A stretch of DNA of 64,000 nucleotides from Mikania micrantha (lineage: Eukaryota > Streptophyta > Magnoliopsida > Asterales > Asteraceae), in NCBI GenBank assembly GCA_009363875.1, contig CM018689.1, positions 1,774,501 to 1,838,500 on the forward strand. Reading direction: 5' to 3'. The notes under the pieces were generated by a model. The model searched no databases. It saw only the letters and a program-made list of their open reading frames with translations, and was not told the origin of the DNA. Each line of letters opens with the position of its first letter. The stretch's first letter is position 1. Below are positions 1 to 9,730 of the stretch, piece after piece. The translations under genes and the position numbers were made by a program.

Positions 1-596
1 TTAGCTTTATGACCTAACTTGTAATGCACTTAACTATGAACTTGCATTGATATGAACTATAGTAACAACTAACATGATAGATCTATTAGACCAACCATCC
101 CACCAATGTTTGATTTACCCTTCGAGGCAGGCCCGTGGTGATTGTTTACTACTTCGCATTGTTATTATGCTAACTTGGTCATAACTTAACTATTTGATCT
201 GCGTATGGTATATTTGCATGTTTTGGTTCATATTAGCTTAATATTACATGTGGCAAATCTTATCTATCTTATAAACTATTATTTGTGTGTGTGATAAACC
301 TACAAAGCTCACCAACTTTTTTAGTTGACCTTTTTAACATGTTTTAGGTAAGAATGCAAGCTAAGGATGCTATATGATTATATAGGAGCTTTGGGCCTAG
401 TTAATTGAATTGGATATTTGTTTTCTTGTAAAGAGATCTACTATGATGTATTTGAATATTATTGTGTAGTTGATGAAGTTATGTGGTTGATTTTGAATAA
501 ATGAATGTTTCTAATATTTAACAATTTAGTACCTTGAGCTTTGAACAATCTATTTCGTTCCATCCCAATGATTCCGCCATTGGTTGGGGTGTAACA
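1..596 (+). repeat. 3' part of a long Ty3 LTR (E)
   Basis: The segment ends in GGGGTGTAACA at 596, the form in which Tekay-like LTRs end here; LTR C1 ends GGGGTGTTACA. At 309-350 it carries the conserved block CTCACCAAC, GTTGAC, then TTTTAG/GTAAG that also occurs near the end of the other long LTRs. No PBS follows position 596, so it is a 3' or solo LTR rather than a 5' LTR. Its start lies left of the window. Confidence 0.6.
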
Positions 597-1224
597 GTGG
601 TCGCAACCAAGCATGTAAAGAATTTCAGGCTTAATCGAAAAAGAAGAAACCAACATAAAGGAAAAAAGCAACGACATGCATTTCAGGCTCAGTTTCAAAG
701 CTAAAACCATGTCCAAATGAAATACAACAATAATGAGATGTTCAACAAGTAGCATGTTGCTCGACACGATTGACTTTGAGGCAAAGGAAAATAAACAACA
801 TCCTTTTGGCTACCGTGTGGTGAACACAAACCAAAACAAAGATCAAAACTAGAAAAAGAGAGTTCAAGCAATTATTGCAAAGACAAAATATTGAGCATGG
901 AAGAACCAACAACCAACAGAAGATCGAGAATAGCAAAGAGGAGATCAAATCCACCCATCAATTAAAATGGGATTTGTATGAACAGGCCAAGAGTAAGAGA
1001 CAAGAACTGTGTGTTCTTAAAGCAAGTACCATGCGCCGAACAAATAAGGTTTAAGTAGCAAGTCCAATATAGGATTAAAGGGAAGATTGTTATAAATTAA
1101 TCCTAAATTGGTGCACATATGAAGTTGGTCAGTTTTCTAAGTGCTCAAAAGCTAGGAATTATGTTTTAAGTTATTTTATTTGTTTAATTTGTTTGATTAG
1201 TTTCCTAATTTGAATAGGATTAAA
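597..1224. other. unassigned repeat-like DNA
   Basis: No convincing coding frame is visible. AAAGGGAAGAT followed by TGTTATAAATTAATCC near 1078-1105 resembles a copia polypurine tract meeting an LTR start, but no second end or coding domain supports it. Confidence 0.3.
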
Positions 1225-2145
1225 ATCACAAGGTGAACCAAATCAACCGGAAATCATTTCGAATTCAGCAAAATTCTGGCAACTTGAAATTTAGGTGAGA
1301 TTTTCCGAAAACTTTTGAAATTCCGGCGACTTTTGGAATTCCATCAAGATTTTCCAACACCTTTCGAATTTCCAACGAGATTTTCCAATGACTTTAGTAA
1401 TTCTGACAAGATTTCTAGTGATTTTTTAAATTTGGATGATTTTTTTGGTAATTCATATATATACCTTAACATTTTTATAGAAATTATATAGAAAAAAATT
1501 GAATATATATATATATATATATAATTTATAAAATTATATCTAAATATAATTAATCATGATTAGTCCCGACTAATCCCGATTAGTCCCTAGTCTCTACCCA
1601 CCGCCCGACTAGCACTTAGTGATATCTACATTACAGAACTTTGTTATGATTATTGATCCAACTTCCATTTCTCTTGTTGATTCAAAACTAGCTCATGGTT
1701 GATATGTACAGCCAATAGCCATATAGCATATACTACAACTTTGTCAGGTGTAGCATTGTAGAAATCGCTAGTCGATAGTCGACAGTGGGGTAGAGACTAG
1801 GGATTAACAAGAATTATTTGTATGGAAACTTAATATATAATAATTTCAAAAATATATATAAACATCAAAATTTTCTATAATTTTTTTATAAAAATGTTAA
1901 ATTTTATATGTAAATATAAAGAACTTTCCCAAAAAATTGCCGGTATTTTAAAAAATCGTCGGAGGTTTTGCAGGAATATTAATAGTCGCCGGAAATCTTG
2001 CCGGAATTTCAAAAGTTGTCGGGAAAACTCGGCAGAATTCCAAAACTCGCTAGAAAATGTTGCCGGAATTTCATTTGATTCTGGCCTATTTTTTCCGGCT
2101 AGACGCGATTTTGATTGATTACTGATACTTTGACCAACTATATAA
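1225..2145. repeat. degenerate foldback (long inverted repeat)
   Basis: The arm at about 1225-1610 is matched in reverse complement by about 1785-2145. Shared blocks include CCCTAGTCTCTACCC at 1587-1601 against GGGTAGAGACTAGGG at 1789-1803, and ACTTTTGAAATTCCGGC in both arms. The loop is roughly 1615-1780. Both arms are built from repeats of a GGAATTTC or CCGGC word, and the left arm holds a TA microsatellite at 1504-1522. This looks like an old foldback DNA transposon or two opposed copies of one repeat. It probably lies in the large first intron of the Rab gene. Confidence 0.55.
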
Positions 2146-2804
2146 AAATTAATTGTTGCCTGGATGACTACCAATTAATCGACCGACTAGGCCGATTTTT
2201 ACAATAGGGTGGTTTATTTACCATGATAATTTTTTGGGCACAAGAACTCTAGAAAGTAATTATCAAAAATGTTTGGATTATGAGCAGATTATCAACAAAA
2301 GGAGATTGTATACAAAAATTGAATGCAATTCTTTTTGTTGATAATCTAAAAAGAACTTATTGCCAGCAAACTAACAGAGTCATTCAACACGTCAATTTTA
2401 AGAACACATAATAGAACCAATACATCCCACCTATATGACATCACAACATTTCAATCAAGCTCAGTTCTTGGCTTGACTTCAACTAAGCGATTATAAAACC
2501 AAAAAGCAATGCATCCATTCTAACAAGTATGTATTAAGAAGCAACTCTGTAATTTAGCAAAATATAAATTCACTTTCATGTGTGAATAGACTGTCCTACT
2601 AAAATTGCATAAACTATAATTCACACAGATTAGGTACAATGCAGAATACAGATCTGATAGCATAACAATATTCATACATAAACACTGCATACGGAACAGT
2701 TGGATCTAAATACTAAGCCTCTTCAAATAAAACACTAAATCCAAGATGAACCCTTGATTCCAACGATGATCTGCAAAATATATAGAAGTTGATTTGATAT
2801 TTAC
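2146..2804 (-). other. presumed native part of the Rab first intron
   Basis: This segment follows the exon's GTAAAT donor at 2804. No exon matching Rab residues after DTAGQER is seen here or further left. The sequence is AT-rich and non-coding. If the gene is intact, the intron exceeds 2.8 kb and contains the foldback and LTR E, with exon 2 outside the window. Confidence 0.5.
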
Positions 2805-3025
2805 CTTTCCTGGCCAGCGGTGTCCCAAATCTGAGCCTTGACAACTTTATCATCAACACGAATGCTACGGGTGGCGAATTCAACGCCGATGGTGGATTTG
2901 GACTCGAGACTGAACTCATTTCGTGTGAATCTCGATAGCAGATTTGACTTTCCAACTCCCGAATCTCCGATCAGGACTACCTTGAACAGGTAATCGTAAT
3001 CATCATCTGCTCTGTAGGCACCCAT
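2805..3025 (-). CDS. RABA1: Rab GTPase (RABA1/Rab11 type), first exon
   Basis: The exon encodes the N-terminal 73-74 residues of a plant RABA GTPase, which switches between GDP and GTP and directs trans-Golgi/recycling-endosome traffic to the plasma membrane and cell plate. Visible features: the MGAYRADDDYDYLFK start; P-loop GDSGVGKS at residues 20-27; switch I with the ESKSTIGVEF effector segment near 41-50; and the WDTAGQE switch II motif near 67-73. The start is the first Met and matches the family. The exon ends CAG GAA AG, followed by GTAAAT, the usual first-intron position in RABA genes; reading through gives an immediate stop. Exon 2, with the NKxD and SAK nucleotide-binding motifs and C-terminal prenylation cysteines, is missing from the window. 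Either the intron is very long or this is a truncated gene. The open frame and clean donor favour a working or recently working gene. The RABA1 subclass is inferred from the N-terminus. Confidence 0.88.
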
Positions 3026-3400
3026 TTCTCGTTGATCTTCACGAAGAAACGAAAATGGGCAGGATTTGGTTGTTTGGAAGAAAGATTTGCAGATCCGTAG
3101 AGAAGAAGGATGAAACAGGGGTTATCTTATGAGTAGAGGGGAGATGCTTTCAAAGAGATTTGATACTTGTTTAATTTGGTTTCCATTTTTCATATATCAT
3201 TTCAATAAATTTAATATATCCTCTCGATTTCAAAAAAATAATAATGATTCTGACTTTTATTTATTTAATTTAATAAATAAATGTTTTTATAAGAATTCTT
3301 GTATTATCTCAAAATTAATTTCTTGTTTATTCCTCTTATTAAATATTTATATAACGTTTTTTATGTTTTAATTTTTCTCTTCTTTTTTATATCAAGTAAT
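3026..3400 (-). promoter_or_regulatory. 5' UTR and presumed promoter of the Rab gene
   Basis: The first about 100 bases upstream of the ATG (3026-3128) are purine-rich on the plus strand and look like a 5' leader. Beyond them the DNA becomes very AT-rich, with TATA-like words around 3190-3220 on the minus strand. No exact start site can be assigned. Confidence 0.35.
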
Positions 3401-3994
3401 AAAAATTTTATTTAATGGTAAAAATATAATTATTTTATACTCTTTTTTTTTATTTTCATAAAAAACTCTTTGTTAAATATAAGATATTTATTTAAAATAA
3501 TTAATTTTGAAATTTATTTATTTAATATATGTAATACATTGTTAGCAACTAAATTTTGTAATAATTACTTTATGTTTTATGTTATGTTCTTAAGTTTAGT
3601 AAAGAAAAAATAAATAAGAACGAAAAACAAGGATGTGAGGAAAAAGGAAATAAAAAATAAAATTTTATTTCTTATTTCATGGTGAAAAGAAAAAAAAAAT
3701 TAAAAAAATAATGTTCTCAAGTTGAAAAGAAAGTGACAATTCGACTCTTATACTATTTAAGTTTTTTATTTATTATAATACATTTTTTACTATTAAATTC
3801 CAAAAAAAAAAACAACTTAAATGTCAAAAGTTTATATTAACTTACTCCTTTAAGACTCAATATATATAAAAAAAAACATCCGAAAAAAAATGTCATATTT
3901 GTTCAAAATTACTAGAAAAAATTACTATTAAATAAATGCATTATGTTATTGTTTTCATCATTTGTTAAACTTCCTTAACTACATGTATATCATA
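3401..3994. other. AT-rich intergenic DNA
   Basis: Long A and T runs, no recognisable gene, RNA or transposon end. Confidence 0.6.
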
Positions 3995-4586
3995 CTAGAC
4001 TATACTCCGTGTGTTACACGGATTTAATATAAAATATTAAATAGTTTAGTAATAAAAATTTATAAATTATACAATAACATTTTAATATAAAATGTTTTAA
4101 ATATGCATTAATAAGTACTTTAAGTAATAAAATAATGATTAAAAACTTTATTTTTGAAAGAAATTAAATTTTATACTACAAAATGTCATTTGTTTATAAT
4201 AAACTATTCTTTAAAATCTATGTATTATAGTCTATTTTATTTTTCAATTTTTTTAGAATACATGATTTTTAGAAAAAAAAATTGTAATAAATACAGATTT
4301 GAACATTATTTATTTATAAAAATGTTGATTTTTAGAAAAAAAATCATATCTTAAAATTTTTTAATGTATTTTATAATAAAATATTATTTTTAATTGATTA
4401 TAAAACTTTTTATTATTAAAAAGGTTAATGATATCATTAATATTATAATTATTGAATATGAGAGTTGATATACTTATTAAATAAGAGTTAGAATTAAATT
4501 AGATGATAAGAAGTTGACAAGTGGCACTATTAGCCTAAAATTGTGACAAGTGTCAAAAAATATTTTTGTTTATTAAGATAGTAAGA
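3995..4586 (-). mobile_element. non-autonomous Helitron, 592 bp
   Basis: On the minus strand the element starts with TC (TCTTACTATCTTAATAAAC, from 4586) and ends with CTAG at 3998-3995. A perfect hairpin, CCGTGT-AAC-ACACGG (4021-4007), sits 8 nt before the CTAG. The flanking bases are host A before the 5' TC (4587) and host T after CTAG (3994), the A|T target expected for Helitrons. There is no terminal inverted repeat or target duplication, and no helicase coding, so it would need a Rep/helicase supplied in trans. It lies about 1 kb upstream of the Rab exon and may contribute to its distal promoter. Confidence 0.8.
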
Positions 4587-4814
4587 TCTTTGAGTACAAT
4601 GCGGTGGAGGCAACGACAATTAGGGGTGTTCAAAAACTCCAAAATCCGAAAAGTTCCGAAATGCGAATCGTATCCTATACCAAAAAAAACCGATCCAAAT
4701 TAAAAAGTCGGATATTCAGATATATTCGGATCGGATATCCATTTTTTGAATTCGGATTGGATATCGAATATACAAAATCTTGTTTACCGAAAACTCGAAT
4801 AAACCCTGTTTATT
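4587..4814. other. unassigned repeat, possible DNA-transposon fragment
   Basis: TTAGGGGTGTTCAAAAAC near 4620, followed by repeated CGGATA/CCGAAA words, resembles ends of small plant DNA transposons. No matching opposite end was found. The segment stops where integrase homology begins at 4815. Confidence 0.25.
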
Positions 4815-5103
4815 CGACATGGTATGCCATTGTGCATTATTCCTGACCAAGACAGTCGATTTACGTCATGGTTTTGACAATCACTGCAGAAATCTCTAGG
4901 GACAAGTGTAAACTTGAGTACCGCTTACCGTCCACAAATAGACGGTCAAAGCGAACGTACAATTCAAACCCTAAAGGATATGCTAAGGACACGTGTCTTG
5001 GATTTTGGTGGAAATTGGGACTCACACCTACCACTGATTGAATTCTCCTATAATAACAGTTACCATAGCAGCATCAGATGCACTCCATTCGAAGCGTTAA
5101 ATA
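4815..5103 (+). pseudogene. Ty3 integrase core fragment
   Basis: The fragment reads from an RHG-x-P motif through DQDSRF, STAYRPQIDGQSERTIQT, DFGGNWDSHLPLIEFSYNNSYHSS to FEAL. It covers the second catalytic Asp and the Glu of the integrase core and closely parallels residues 1274-1356 of element A. A TGG codon has become TGA in the FWQSLQ stretch. Both ends are abrupt: upstream homology stops at RHG, and downstream the sequence jumps into LTR D without C-terminal integrase or PPT. It is the remnant body of the element to which LTR D belonged. Confidence 0.85.
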
Positions 5104-5341
5104 GTTAAATAGTACGGAAACTGTTTGTAAAACTATTATATGTAAATTCAATGTTAAATAGTTCAGTGAACAATATTAGAAACTCAACAGAAGCTCAATA
5201 CTGACATAATACACACACAAACACAATACTGATATGCTGATGATGCTAAACTGTGAAATGATAACATATGTATAAACATATGCGAGGATGTTCTATTCAA
5301 AACAATAACGGATATCGTTTTGTGAATATTAAACTAACAGT

Positions 5342-5475
5342 GTATTCGTGTGAGTGATGATTCGCGCGAATATATTTGCGAGTTTAACGTTCAGAATGAT
5401 ATCTTACGACTAGAAAACCAAATCGCAAAATAAAGTTGTCGTCGTGTTCGTACGGGTGACGATCTGTACCAAAAT
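5342..5475 (+). promoter_or_regulatory. paired U3 stem-loops of LTR D
   Basis: Copy 1: arms GTATTCGTGTGA and TCGCGCGAATAT around GTGATGAT, 9 of 12 arm bases complementary. Copy 2: arms GTGTTCGTACGG and CTGTACCAAAAT around GTGACGAT, 8 of 12. Copy starts are 102 bp apart. Confidence 0.7.
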
Positions 5476-5627
5476 AAAAAGATATTTAGAATATTTATTA
5501 GGAATTACCACCTAAAAAGATTTAAAAACAACTGTTTTTAAAAACATACGTAATTTTACGAAACGTAACAAAAACGACACGTGTAATCGAAACCGAACGA
5601 AACCGAAAACACGAGAACACCCCTGGA

Positions 5628-5636
5628 CTATAAAAG
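5628..5636 (+). promoter_or_regulatory. TATA box of LTR D
   Basis: CTATAAAAG, at the same relative place as GCTATAAAAGCC in C1 and ATATATAAAG in C2. Confidence 0.65.
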
Positions 5637-5663
5637 CCTTAAATCTTTCCCCCCACCACATTC

Positions 5664-5668
5664 AATGC
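5664..5668 (+). repeat. target site duplication AATGC, left copy
   Basis: AATGC immediately precedes the element's TGTCACACC end and recurs at 18604-18608 immediately after its closing GTTACA. Confidence 0.95.
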
Positions 5669-8244
5669 TGTCACACCCCGAGCCGGCGGGATAGGATCGG
5701 TTGTCCCGTCGGGCGGAAAGTTCCCGGGGCGCGATATCGTGAGTGATAATCGTGATGATCAGATTGTTTACATTGCACATGATACAAATGAGAAATGCTA
5801 AACATAATAGAATTACAAAGTTAAATTACATCAGTATTGTTTATAATTTAACAATGTAAATCTACCATTAACATCATGTATTTCTATCTTGTATTTACAC
5901 AAGATATACAAAATAATTTGCATAATGATGTCTTCAAAAATAATGCAGGTCCAAAAGCTAAGCCTTCTATCTGAAGTCCTAGTACGAAAGGAATAACTCC
6001 TTAGTTGATCTGTTCGTCACCTGAGAAGTCATACAAAAAGATCAAGTCAACACATGGTTGGTGAGTTCATATAGTTTAGTATTTGAAAATGATTTGGAAA
6101 TGGTATGATAATGATTTGAAAATGACTTGATAATGATTTGAAAACCTCTTTTGGTAAAGACCCTAACCTCATTAACTCCACATGTAATATCCACATCGGT
6201 ATGCTTATATATAGGGAATCACGAAAGGGTCAAGCCCAGACTCTATCCTACCACATACTAACATGTATATGACACTGTTGTTAATGATAATTAAGCATTT
6301 TTACCCAACACCTCTGATTTAGATCATGATATTGAAATCTGATATGCCTTCGATTTATTGGGTTCCTCATAGATATATGATTTCCCAAAAAGACAGTGAT
6401 AATAGTAAAATGTCAAATATTTAATTTATTAATTAAATAAAACATTTAAATACAACTAAGACATGATGATTGGGTATGATTTTACTCAATCAGTTAGACT
6501 TAGTTGTTGGTGGTTGTCCAAGTTGTAACCTCTCACACGTGACCCATGTCAGGCATAACTCACAAGGAGTACACCTGAACTGAGCGGGATTTTATTGATT
6601 TGCCCGTTACAGCTTGACCCAATGGTTTTCTGCATCTGAGTGGGACTTTAATGTTTTGCCCTTACAGCTTGACCCAAAGGTCTTCTGTACAAGCGGGGAC
6701 TTTAAGGATATCCTGTGATTCTTGATCTCTTGATTCTCCTGATTTTAACTTTGATAATGATTTTATTTGATCGTTCATGTTATTGCCCGTTACAGCCTGA
6801 CCCGAAGGTCTTCTGCATCTGCGTGGGACTTTATATGTGTGTTACACGTGATCTTGATTTCATATACAACTGACATCCACCTTAACATGAGTATTAATGA
6901 GTTCATTAGATCATAATGATTTCATTAGTTCAATGATTCACACACACTTATGATTTCTGATTTCCTGAGTCTCTTGATTCTTGATTCTTTGAATTCCCGT
7001 GATTTCCAATGATAATTGATTTGATTATGATTCTTGGGTCTCAGATCACACACTGAGTTATGATTCCCTCGAATATGATCTCTTGATTATGTTCATTTGA
7101 TTTCACTTTGAATTTAGATTCTTGAATTTGAACTTGATGGACTAAGGGTTGATTTAGAATTTAAATTTAAGGTATTACTCATAAGAGTACTTAAATTCAA
7201 TTGGTAATTTGATTCTTGTTTAATAATTTCCTAGACAGGAGTCTAGGAGTATCAACAACATATATATGTAAAACATATAATAAATAAAAGCATTTAAATA
7301 AACAGTTTAATTAAAAACAATTTACGCATGCTTCTCAGCCCCGCGTTTTAAAACAAAAATGTTAGAAAAGGGGCAATGAACTCACCTGTGTTGCTTTGTA
7401 TAGAATTACCACAAAATGCGCGCTCGTTGTTGTAGCCTAAGTATCTTGAGTACCTGATTTGTTTTAAGAGAATTCGAATACGATAAGTACTTATAACAGA
7501 CGCCGTAACTAGGGTTTGGTCTCGATGTGCAACTAAGTGTCTTAGATTACTAATGTTTCTAAAATTCTTTCTATCTAACTACTTATTACCCATGATTGAT
7601 CCATATCCCACTTTATTAGTTGTAAGTATTTAATCATTGTTTTAAATTAGCCCATTTTAATATGAACATTTAATTATAAAAATCCTTTATTTTAGTTTGA
7701 AAGAGTTTACCCATTAATTTCTTTTATTAACACATATATGGTTTAAAGAGTTTGAACTTTTACATGTTGGGCCTTGATTTAGCCCAATGGGCCAACTTCG
7801 GGCCCAGCAATAGACTTTGGGTTTCCCATTGATTTTCCTAGGATTCCGGTGTTAATGAATAAATTAACACTCTCACCCTATATTTAGATAACATCATGAC
7901 TTTTCAAAAGTTTTAACTTCCAAGGTATTGATAACCTTCATTGTTTGATCACATGATTTAAGAAAACTATTTCTTAAGGTCAATGAGTTTAGATTTTTAA
8001 CTTTAACTCTCACGATTATTTAAATGAACTTTAGTTTAACCCTCGTTGTTACTATGATTATTACTTGATTTACTAACCCATGATGAGACCATTTCAACTC
8101 AACTTATATTGCATGGAAATGGGAAAAACCCTAATATTCTCCCATGCCGACACATTATTCATGCATGCTAAGGTGGCTCTTTGATTGTGCATGGCTGGTT
8201 GGGGTGTGGTTCAGCCCAAGGAGTGAAGTAACCCGACCATATCC

Positions 8245-8600
8245 CAGCCGAATGGGTTGAGTCGAATGACTCTGGCCGAAAGAAGTATGGTCGATCGAAT
8301 GACTGGTGCTTAAACGGCCGAATGGGAATGAGGGTCGAATGATACTTTGAGCGAATGAGACATGGTTCGAATGAGTGTCATGGTCGAATAAGGGGTGCCG
8401 GTCGAATGGGGGTTGTCGAATGAATAAAGACCGAATGAGCTGGACCGTATGAGGTTGGAAGAATGAGTCTCATACTCCACTAGTCCATTCGCCGAATAGG
8501 TACTGATCGAATAGGGTCCTTCGGTGAAAGAGTAGCCATTCGCCGAATAGACTACTTCGCCCCACTTCATTCGGCGAGCTGGAGGAAGACATTCGGCCCA
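8245..8600. repeat. CGAAT/ATTCG motif array in the 3' LTR
   Basis: I count 14 CGAAT and 4 ATTCG words on the plus strand in about 360 bp, most within CGAATGA or CGAATGG or as CATTCGCC. Spacing is irregular, so this is not a simple tandem repeat. The second copy is at 17152-17507. Confidence 0.85.
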
Positions 8601-9243
8601 TCGAGTTTTTCAGGGTGCAACCATGGAGTTCGACCAAATCTGAGATGGTTTGAACTAAAACATTTTCCTACTTCACTTGGTGGTGTTGTTGAGTGTTTTT
8701 CCTTAACTTTAAGTGGGTTTAACCGACTAAAAGGATGGGTTCGTTCTAGGGTTTTGAAACCCTAAAACCGAAACAAAGAAATGATCTTTACCACGATTTT
8801 TGACGGATTCAAACCCGATCTGTTGTACTTCCTTGATCTACATGTAATGGTGGTGATTTTGACACCAAGAACACACGAAATGGTGAAGATTCAAGTGAGA
8901 AATCTTAGTGAGAAGTTGTGAGTTTTTAGAGAGAGAGTGGGGGTGGAGAAGATGAACGAAAATGGGGGGGATTTTTCTGGTTGGTGGTGTTTGTTGTAGC
9001 ATTAAATGCCACAATAAATGTGGGGGAAAATACCGGGTTCGTTCGGGTTCGTTCGGTTTCGCGTGGTTTCGTGTAAAAACGTCGTTTTCGCGTCGTTTTC
9101 GTAACGAAACGACCCAGTTTTAAAATAGACAACTTAAAATTATTTTAGGTTGTGATTCCTAATAAATTAACTAAATATCTTTTAATTATTTAATTTACAA
9201 AATATTTATTTAACGTTTTAATCGAATCGCGCGGTCATCGCGC

Positions 9244-9377
9244 GTATTTGTTCGAATCGTCACCCGATCAAACACGACGATAACTACACTTTTCAATCTT
9301 GTTTTCTAATTATTGAATATCATTCAGAACGTTAAACTTTCAGATTTATTCGTACAGATCGTCACCTATACGAATAA
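9244..9377 (-). promoter_or_regulatory. paired U3 stem-loops of element A, 3' LTR
   Basis: 9346-9377: minus-strand arms TTATTCGTATAG and CTGTACGAATAA (11 of 12 complementary) around GTGACGAT. 9244-9275: arms GTGTTTGATCGG and TCGAACAAATAC (9 of 12) around the same core. Spacing is 102 bp. The 5' LTR holds the same pair at 18151-18182 and 18253-18284. Confidence 0.8.
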
Positions 9378-9696
9378 TCTGTCGGTTTAGCATTCACGTA
9401 ACGATATTCGTGTTGTTTTGTCCTGTAAGGCCTCGCATACGTTTATACATAATAAGATCCTAACAAATAAATCACATGATGATTCTGTGTTGCCAGATAA
9501 TTATCTGACTCAAGAATCATTGTTCTGAATTGATTTCTCTGAAATGTCTGTGAATTCACTGTTTTGATAGCATGTAATGATACTGAGGTTTGATATGAAC
9601 ATGAAATACACTGAATTACATGAAAATTGTACCTGATTACTGTTCACGCACTGTTACGATCACTGTTCCGGTGACGGTTCCGGCACTGATGTTACA

Positions 9697-9709
9697 GTCT
9701 CCCCTTGTT
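9697..9709 (-). promoter_or_regulatory. polypurine tract of element A
   Basis: The minus strand reads AACAAGGGGAGAC immediately before the 3' LTR start TGTAACATC. This is the expected primer for plus-strand DNA synthesis. Confidence 0.85.
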
Positions 9710-9730
9710 AAAGAAATTTCGTCCCGAAAT

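Larger units (their letters stand above)
5104..5668 (+). repeat. LTR D, left part (split by element A)
   Basis: Parallels the U3 of element A in plus orientation, for example ATGTATAAACATATGCGAGG at 5268-5287 against the A version. About the first 80 bases of the LTR are missing. It carries two stem-loops with the GTGACGAT-type core (5342-5373 and 5444-5475) and a TATA box at 5628-5636. Element A interrupts it 33 bp after the TATA box. It resumes at 18604. Confidence 0.75.
5669..9696 (-). repeat. 3' LTR of element A
   Basis: 4028 bp. In element orientation it starts TGTAACATCAGTGCCGG and ends GGGGTGTGACA. Next to the PPT it is the 3' LTR. It contains two stem-loops (9244-9275 and 9346-9377), a CGAAT motif array (8245-8600) and the donor- and acceptor-like sites at 7385 and 6021. 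The short open frames at 8310-8570 and 8926-9132 are by-products of this composition. Confidence 0.95.

Noticed and set aside
1078..1105. possible copia PPT and LTR start
   Set aside because: No coding domain upstream and no LTR end downstream.
8310..8570. 86-residue open frame, present again at 17217-17477
   Set aside because: It lies wholly in the CGAAT array of the LTR and has no domain. Identity between copies only reflects LTR identity.
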